A DNA stretch of 64,000 nt from Sinotaia quadrata. Taxonomy: Eukaryota; Mollusca; Gastropoda; Architaenioglossa; Viviparidae. The stretch spans positions 15,719,975 to 15,783,974 of the forward strand of contig CM054183.1 of NCBI GenBank assembly GCA_028829895.1, written 5' to 3'. Position numbers and translations under genes: made by a program. The notes under the pieces were generated by a model. That model made no database searches. It worked only from the letters and a program-made list of their open reading frames with translations, and had not been told where the DNA came from. Below are positions 22,591-32,600 of this stretch, piece after piece (the stretch's first letter is position 1; the number at the start of each line of letters is the position of its first letter).

Positions 22591-23570
22591 GCGTGCTTGG
22601 ATAAGTAAACTGGTAAATAGGATGTTTGTAGATAAGTAGGTATCGAAATATAGAGGTTAGACAGGTAGGTAGACATATAAGGTAACCAGATTGACATATA
22701 TAGGTAACCAGATTGACATATAAGTTAGATGAACGAGTTACTAGAGATATGAGGAGGTAGATACGTAGTAGGTAGATAGGTACATTATGCATGCAGACAT
22801 GAATGTGAGAATTTCGAGGTTTAAGCATCTTATACCTTGGGATCGTGGTTTGTATTAATTAGCCTTACACTTAATTAAAAATAGAATATTTTATTTGTTT
22901 AGTTTCGCTTTCTTTGTGTGTGTGCGCGCGCGTATGTCCTTGTTGCTTTGACGATAGAGAACATAAGCCACTACACTGTTCATAGTAATCAACCTGCCAT
23001 GGTATGAACTAATACTTGTGATGTCTTACCTTAATCCAAATTCCTACATTCGTTTCTGTACTCCCTGTCTCATACACAAACATGTAGCTAATGTCAAGGT
23101 CAGGCTTGAGACGAATGTCGTTGATGGACATCAAGCGTATCCACTTCACTCGAAAATTGTTTCCTGGGTTAGAGTTCACGTCGAAAATTGGATGGTGAAA
23201 GTACACGCTTACATTCTGCAAAGTAATTGGATTTTTTACATAACCAAACAACACTCGAAAACAAATAAAACCTACAGAGTATGCACGAGTTTAACCTTCT
23301 TTCCTTGATTCCCTGCCCTGCATACCGTCCCACGCACATACACCAAAAATTTCACATTAAAACCAAATCGGCAAACCAAGGTCTTTTTTTTTAGTTTGAA
23401 AAACCTTCTTTTTTGATTGGTTGTTGTTGGCTGGGGCAAAACTCAGCTGATTATATTTATTATTAGTCTGCCCTAAATTACGATCTCACATAAGTTGACC
23501 CAGAGTATATACTACTATATACTCTCCGCCAGCAGATTTTTGTTTGCAAGTTTTTATGCCCTTGCGGACG

Positions 23571-23617
<47 letters not shown>

Positions 23618-26600
23618 CGAAGCACTGCTAAAGGATATAGATAGGCTGTGTTATATATATTTTTTTAATTCTGATAATTATTGGAAATATAATTTACTGG
23701 TTGTTGTTTCCTTGTTGGTTTTATCATTCCAGTGGAACATTATTTTTTCATTTATTTCGAAATGATGTATAAGAATCATACAGACAGACACATACATGCA
23801 CTTTGATACGAAAGCATATACATCGCTCTCACACATGCGCATACGCACTGTAAACTAAATTTATTAAACTGAACATGTGAATCAAAGTTAAACTTGTTAT
23901 TTTGATATATTCCTTGATTGTCTTCTTTAATTATAAATTATCCAATAATAAATAATATTATAATCTTGTACTTCAAATTATATATTATCGCTCTTATCAG
24001 TTGAAAAGGGTGCAACTCTGACCTACTTTTTCAGAGCACAAACTGTAAACGTAAAAAAATATTCATCATGAAAAGAAATACAAAGAGGAGTTAATACTCT
24101 CTTTCACGCTTAACTATTGCCGGTGCTTTTACAGAGTTTCCCCCCTTTCTCCATGCTAGCAAAACTAAACTTTAATTAACGTATGTGTGTGTGTGTGTGT
24201 GGAGAATATGGATACAATTTCGGTGCTTTCGCTGGCAAGGTGTTAATGAAAAGAATGATAAGGAAATACAAGTTTTCTTGGCAAAGCTTATTGCAGTGCA
24301 GTTGTTTTGATAAATGGTAACATTTATAACTAACAAAACAGTTGTTACTAGTATAAACTAGTAAAATGATTAGTGTACATTATTTGAATACAGTCATAAC
24401 ATTAGAAATAATATTTTTGTGTGTTTGATAGTTTGTAAATGTATATCTAACTGCCAGTCTTTCTGTATGTCTGTTTATTTATCAGTCTATTGTCTATCGA
24501 CATGTCTGTCTACCTCTATAACTATCTATCTATCTATCTGCTTTTCTGTCTGTGTATATTTTTCCGTCTGTCTTTCTCATCTGATTATCTACCTATTTAT
24601 AGAATTCTCCATATATTCCAGTCGGTAAAGCCGAACGAATGACGGTCGATCGCTTTCTTAATTACAGGAAATAACTTGAATACATTTCAGCTTGTTATTG
24701 CCACCATTTATTTTTCTCATCTTAAAATCATTCATATTGACTTCTTTATGGACGAATGACTTTTAACAGCTTTTACCCCACCCATGTACCCACTTGCCTG
24801 AAAATAGCGTCGATCGTCATATTGGTTTTCAAAAAACGTTTTAGGGACGTTGAACTGGATGCGACCGTCCGCGTCTCGTTGGGTTTGGGTAAAAAGAAAA
24901 ACGGAAATGGCGCACGCAGCATTGATGAACAGACCAATCATGATGAACGCGCGGTAGACCACGTGCAGCCTGGATTCCGTCGTCTTCTCCTTGGCTTCGC
25001 GGAGCGCTGCCTTGTTACAGTACTTGACAAGGGAGATTATTATGCGAATTAGCAGCGCTGTGGAACAACACGAAAGTGGGAAATAAGATGGATTGCGTCC
25101 CGTTCCGTTTGCTAGATGTTTATTTTATTAATATTTTTAAAAGTGTATTTGATGTTTATAACCTGAGCTTAAACACTCCAAACTAAAATTAAATAAACAC
25201 TATTAGTTGTTACTGCAGAAAATAACTAAAGATATGTTGAGATGAAAAAACAAACCCACACTTCACTTGTGAGAGCCATCCTATCTATCTACACACAAGT
25301 GGTGGGGTGGTGGTGGAAGAAATGATATGTACGTATTCGTAATTTATAGACACTCAGTTGGACGTGCGAATATGACCATATTGGTAAATTAATCACAGGC
25401 CAGTAGACGTACGAATATATTCCTTGTGTTTACAAAGTGCTTCTACCTGTATACTAGAGAGCGGCGAGATAAAAGGATCTTTTACATACCAACCTCTCTA
25501 GCATTGTAAATAATTGCCTCACGAACTTCACCACTTCAGTGCACTTTAGCATAATAATAATTTAAATAATAGTAGTAAAAATTATCAGGAATAATTTAAA
25601 AAATAATAGCAATAATTTAAAAAATAATTATAATAATTTTTTTTAAAATAGTAATTTCAATAATAGTAATAATTTAAATAATATTGAGAATAATTTAAAT
25701 AAAATAGAAATAATTTAAATAATAATTATAATAATTTTAATAGTAATTTAAATAACAGTAATTTTAAAATAATATTTAATAAAGCGCTTACTCGTATACA
25801 AGTTCTGAGCGCTTGACAGTTATCTCCCATATAAAATACACAAAGTCATGATATAAACTACTTCAAGAAAACTAAATTTTAAAAAATGCAAATGTATCAA
25901 CAGGCAAAATGACAATAAATAAGAAAAATACATATTAACGAAGGGGAGACTAACGTGAATTGACTGAAAGCTCCAACAAACCATGACACGAAAATACAGT
26001 GATGTTCTTGCTGATGGAAAAGTTATGTCATGAGAGGCCTCTTGAAAATAACCATGATTTCTTTGTATCTCAGCTCAAAGGGCAACACATTCCAGATAAA
26101 TAATGACCTTTAACCGTAGGATTTTTAATTTTATTTTGTGCTTTCGGAACATTGAAAATGCGTGGTTCTGATAAAGAGCGCAAGCTGCTAGCAGGAGTGC
26201 ACGTGAGTGAGATTAGACCAGGGGTCGGGAGCCTTTTTGTCTGAGAGAGCCATGGACACCACATATTTTGAAAAGTAATTCTGTGAGAGCCATACATTAT
26301 GTTTAAAACTAAAAATTCAAGTAAATGTGTGCATTTTGTGTAATTTCAACACTAAAAGTACAATAATTATGTCTCTGAATTCTTTTTAATAACATTGTTA
26401 TGCTGTTGCTAATCAAAAATGTTTATTTCTTACCATTAATGCGACTTCTGGTGCTGCATGGCTTTGCTGATGGCTTTGTAGTCTGGTTGATACGTGGTGA
26501 GGTTAAGCTTCATGCAGGCGTTGAGACTTTTATTAGTAGACTTTAGCTCATTGGTACAATGAAATATTGATATGCAATTAATATGTAGATCAAAGGAGTC

Positions 26601-29575
26601 TAAAGAAATTTTTTTTTTTATATAATCGAACATTTGTCTGCGAGCCAGATGCAGCCATCAATAGAGCCACATCTGGCTCGCGAGCCATAGGCTCCCAACC
26701 CCTGGATTAGACCATACTTGTGGCTGGAAGCAGACATCGAAGTGTAATAAAGAGAGGCGGTCTTATATTACTATTATTAATAATAACCTTTGAAATATTA
26801 CATGTTGAAATTTATACTTTGTTATTCATTCTCTTTCTGAATCATTTTCTTTTAATGCTACCATCTGAAACACGGATTGAGCTGGCATGGACTTAGCAGT
26901 GAACGCGGTATTATGGTTAGTCTACTGATTGTTTTTGTTAAAGTATTGGTCTGTAAATAACTTTGAAACTGGTACACACTGCTACCGACTTTGATAATAC
27001 AAACACGTCTAAAGTATTGGTCTGTAAATAACATTGAAACTGGTACACACTGCTACCGACTTTGATAATACAAACACGTCTAAAATGTAATTCATGGATT
27101 TATGGTGTCGACGATAAGATAGGGGGGCACACGGGGATTACATTAACACCAGTGACGTCGCGCGATTGTGCTGACTGAAAACGGCGAAACGTGGACGTTT
27201 TGCTCTTAAAAAAAAAAAAAAAACAGGTCTTCGACCTTGTTTCGACTTTTTTCTTTTTTAAAGTTACAATCAAATCAGTGTACGTTACAGGGCTGCACTC
27301 TACATGAATAAATTAACCATTCTCCAATATTAAACAAGTTTATATTACACGGCCGAAGTGTACATGAATAAATTAATCACCCCAATATTTAACATGTGTA
27401 TGTTAATTGCCGAAGTGTAAATGAATAAATTAATTAACTTAACAAAAGTCGCAGCAAGACTGCTTGCTAAAAAGCAGCAAAATATATTATTTTTTTATCT
27501 TTATAATTTTTTTGGAGTTTTTGGATTTCTGTAATCATTGAGGTTTCATTAATAACTCAGTCGCACTGATTAAATAATTGCATCATTATTTAATTCACAG
27601 CATTAGTTGTTTTAGGCACAGTGTACTATCGTTGACATTTTTTTGCTTTGGGGGAGGGAGTTGTACAGTGTATTGTTATGTATTTTTTTAATTTAATATT
27701 TGCTTGCTTGTTGTTAGTACAGTGTACTGTCGTTTAATATTGCATTTATGCCACGAACAGATGGAATTCCAAAAGTTAGTGAGCAGAGACACTCGCCGGA
27801 AATTTAAAAAAAAAAAAAGAAGAATAATTAAAAATTTAAAAACGCATTTGCCTGAAATTAGGCTACCGGCGATTTATTTGTTTTGCAAACGCAACATACT
27901 TATCAAGAAAAGACTTTTTGAAGGACATTTATTAAGTCATTTCTGTTACTTATCTGGGCACTCGTTTTGTGTATGTTTGTACGCCCAATTCAAAGATACG
28001 TGAAGTGTTTGTATGCCAAATTCAAAAACACGTGAAGTGTGTGTATGCCAAATTCAAAGACACGTGTGTTTTTGTATGCCCAATTCAAACACACGTGAAG
28101 TGTGTCCATTACAATGGGACAACATATTAGGTTTCAAAAATTATGATAAAATTGTGTTCATAATTATGTGTATATTCGTGTGTGTGTATGGGGAGGTGTC
28201 TAAGACAAACATACGTATGCATAGGGGGCTGGGGATGGCACGAAAGAAAGTACATGTACTCCATGAAAACGATTGAAGATTTAACAGTTATTGGTTCAAT
28301 TGATGCTTTTAGCATTGATTTTCGATTGGTTCTTTAAGCATCGATTGCTTCGATTGATGCTTTAAACTTGATTATTTCGGTTATTGCTTTTACACATTGA
28401 TTGGTTCGATTGATGCTCTTCTTCTCACATAACGTCAGAATGATGGATGCTAGAGAGTGTCAAAATACTTTTAGGGCATCCCTTAAGTACAACCCTCATG
28501 AAAATTTGACAGTGTCTAAATATACTGATTGTTTTACACACAAACTAACACATAAACAACACACGTATCACCAGTCAAAATGTTGTACGCTTTCGCCAGT
28601 TGGAACACGTGTACTTACCAATCAAAACGATTGACGCTTTGGACAGTTGGAACACACTGATGGGGTCCTCCCGGCACACCGCGATGTAGACGTTGATGGC
28701 GATCTGCGGCAGGTCCTCGACCCAGATGATGACCGCAGAGACAAGGTCGCTGTCCAGCCACGGGTTATTCCGAAACACCTCCCACCACAAGTTCACCGAC
28801 TCGAAGATGAAGGTCAGCGTGCCGACGATGCTGAAAGCGAGGAGGGCGAACACGACTGATTTCTCCAGCGGTCCGTAGACGAGCCCTTCGCGGACCATGC
28901 TGACGTCGACATAGAGCAGCCAGTCGCTGACGAAGTCGGCAAGGTCAAGGCCGAAGAGGAGAATAAAGTAGAGGATGCGGCACGGAAAACTGTGATGGGG
29001 CGTGCAGGCATTACAGCATAAGTTGCTATGCGATGGCTGGTCTGGGAAAGGAGATGGGGCGTGAGTAACGGATGGAGGGAAGATAGAAATATGATTTGCA
29101 GTTAAAAGATTCGTTTTTGTTTGCTTGTGTGTGTGTGTGTGTGCCTGTACGCTTTTGATGAGCACTAGTGAAACACTTAAGAACACCAGTGATGATTTTG
29201 ATGGTAGTGGTGATGGCTAATCTTTATTATGTTGTTGATGGTTTATTATTATTATTTTTCAATTTAAAAAACCCTGATTATCTTTGTTGTTGATGATGAT
29301 TTTGACAAAGCTGCTGATAGAGATGTAGATGATTTTGAAGATGCAAGCGTTGGGTTTTTTTCCCTACATGTGATGATGTTGATGAAGAATGTGACTGTGA
29401 TGATTATGATTGTTAACAGAAATGTAAAGATGATAATGGTGGTGGTGACTACTGTATCGATGTGGTTGATTTCATAAGGCATCACTCTTTGATCGTCCGA
29501 ATTGTCAAATCAACGGTTTCCGAAGAATTTGTTCAGTCAGTTATGATATAGTGTAGAAATCCAGTTCTACTTTGT

Positions 29576-29657
<82 letters not shown>

Positions 29658-32600
29658 ACACACACACATCGTTTTATTTCCAATGTCTGTTGATTTGGAG
29701 CGTGTTGTCAGACTCTGACGTTGTCACGAAGACTTAGTCCTCGTCACGAGCCAAGCAATGACTTCAGTAGAAGTGGAAGGCTGAGAAAACTCGCAGTGAC
29801 GTCAGTCTTGAAGTAAAGTACGTCATTTAATGTGCGATTTGTTTACCCTGTCGGCTGACCGTGTTTTTTTTGAATATATATATATATATATCTTTAGTTA
29901 TATGTTTTAAATCTTCTAATGATATTTTTTCCCCCTTGGAAGATCACGCTTTACTAAACTTCATTCATATATGTGCAAAAGTTTAAAAGGCCGTTTAGGT
30001 AGTTCCGTCCCAGTACGTCATGAGTTAAGGTCCGTTTGGCTACCTTGTCCTAGTACTTCAAGATTAATTGACTGTTTAGTCATTCTGTCCCTTTCCACTT
30101 ACTCAAGACGTAGTGGGAGTTTGGTATTTCATCCCAGTACTTCAGAGTTAATGACTGTTGGTCCAGGTACGTCATTTGGAGCTTACATCAAAAGTTAATT
30201 GAAATCCGCCCAGTACGTCAAGAATCAATCTGATTTGGTTGTTCTGTCCGAGTACGTCGGAAGTTAATGTCTGCTTGTTGATTCGGCTCCAATACGTCAT
30301 AGATTAATAGTTTCGTGGTTATTGGGTTCCAATAAGTCAAATTATTTCGACTGTTTTTTTTTTTTTCACTCTGTACGTCAGAAGGTGATGGTCCATTGCC
30401 ATCATTGTGTCATTTTGTCATTGCCCATTGTTATAGATAATATATTGACCGAATGATAGATGGTCCTATTTCGTCAAGTGTTACACATAGGTTGTTTTTA
30501 TTTTACGTCCTAACAGTAGAATAAATGCTATTAATGTTAATGCATTGTACAGATTCGACAATTTTGACCAAGTTCATGGGTATTTGTGTTTTATTGGTTT
30601 CGTTCTACTAAAGTTATGGCATCCATTAAGGGCGACAACTCGATATAGTTCGTGGGATTGATGACACATTTTCCCCAGTCAGATTTTAGGGATTTTTGTT
30701 ATTTTCCTAAAGTAATGAGTAACAGAGACATTCTTATAAATTTAAGTAGATCTTACCAGGTAATATGCACAAGAGAGTTCGTTAAAGATGGAAAAAGAAA
30801 AATATAATATTCCTTCCACACCGTTATGTACGATTCAGTTGCAAACGTTCTAAGATTGGCTGTTAAATAAAAGGCAGGACGCAAGCTTTCATCCAGACAA
30901 CATGAGTTCGAATCCAAATGCTGGTATAGCTCGACAGTCTGGCTTCGCATTGCCTATTTTGACGTCATGTCTGTAAAACTCCTAAAAATATATTGAAATG
31001 AGGCGCTAGTGTGTGTGTGTGTGTGTAAGTAACAACAACAACAAAAATACTAATAAAATGTTCATGCAACTTGTGTCATTTGGTTGGAAATATTTCAACA
31101 GACATGGTAGGCTTTTCTTATCCAGATCCGCTTTGTAACCAGTTGCTTCCCCGCTCCCTTTTAAAAATATTTCTCTAATCTCTGAGCGGTCAGGAGCACA
31201 TCTGTACCGTTGGAGAAATAGTGTTTAAGGGTATGAGCATTTAAGAAAAATTGCCAAGAATGGGGTTAAACTGGCGACCTTGTGGCCAGGTGTCTCTTTG
31301 CTCTATCGAGCAAACACGTCCAGGGGACAAGCAAATACAGAACGAAGAAAAATGTCTAATTTCTCTTTTTGACACTCGTGGGTTGGCAACGAGACAGAAT
31401 GAGCCTACAGTTTCCATAGAGTTGTTACTAGCATCGAAATAAAGAATAATTAAATGCTGTTGTAGAAGAATCGAAATAAAAACTTGCCTTTAAATGGGCT
31501 CATGTCTATGTATATAATAGGAGTGTAAAGAAGCCTTCTGATAAAGGAAAGACTGGAAACAAACGCTTATATATATATATAATGGGCAGTGTGAAGAAGC
31601 CTTTAGGTACGAAAGGAAAAAACATTCTGAAATATATAATGATAAGACACGTAACCATTCTTTGTCTGCAATGGACAGAAAGTGTGAAGAAGCCTTTAGA
31701 TATGAAATGTATGCAATAAACCTATTCAATAAGCCTTGACCCAGCAGAAAGAAAGTACGTGAGAGGTACGACCTTGGCTTATTTACTTCACTACACCACA
31801 CATTACTTTCAACCATACCTTCGAACGTTACTCTTCATTGTAAATTATCCAGTAACTGTTCATTTTAACCAGACACTTACTCTCAAAAATACTTCCCAAA
31901 GACATTAATTCTGCCTAATACTTCATTGTAAATTATCCAGTAACTGTTCATTTTAACCAGACACTTACTCTCAAAAATACCTCTTTAAGACAGTAATTCT
32001 GCCTAATACTTAAAAAATTACTCTCCACCATGCATCCTGCATACAGTAGCTCTCCATCCCAACTCGTACCTCATACATTTTCTCTCAAACATACCTCAAA
32101 CTGTTACCGTTAACAATTTGATAGCAATTCTTCCTCGCAATTTATACAGTTCCCCTCAAAACATACCTCAAACAGTTATCGTTCCTTACACAGAAAACCT
32201 CCCTTCACACAGTTAATTAACCGTGCCTAACAGAAAACCGTCACACATTTAATTAGCTATACCCCCATCCCATCCACCCACACACAAACAGAAAACCTAC
32301 CTTCACAAAGTTAATTAATCATAACTCCATAGAAAAGGTATGGTGACTGTTAATTAGCCATATAGAGAAATGCTGCACCCTTCCCCTTAACTCAAGCGGT
32401 ACGGGGCACTATACCTTTCCCTTAACTCAAGCGGTACCGGGCACTATACCTTTCCCTTAACTCAAGCGGTACGGGGCACTATACCTTTCCCCAGTTACCT
32501 TCGCTATTCAAACCACTCGTGTATAATATTGTTCGACGTGGAAATTAAAAAATAATAAATGTCTGTCATTTGTCCGTCCGCATATGCAGTACAGTAATCA

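Noticed and set aside
22217..22828. Long [15 protein letters not shown] ORFs
   Set aside because: Translation of a GATA array on the minus strand; the same applies to HTHTHT and CVCVCV frames over AC/GT tracts throughout the window.
31240..31335. A true tRNA gene
   Set aside because: D-arm- and T-arm-like parts exist, but no acceptor stem or full cloverleaf can be drawn.
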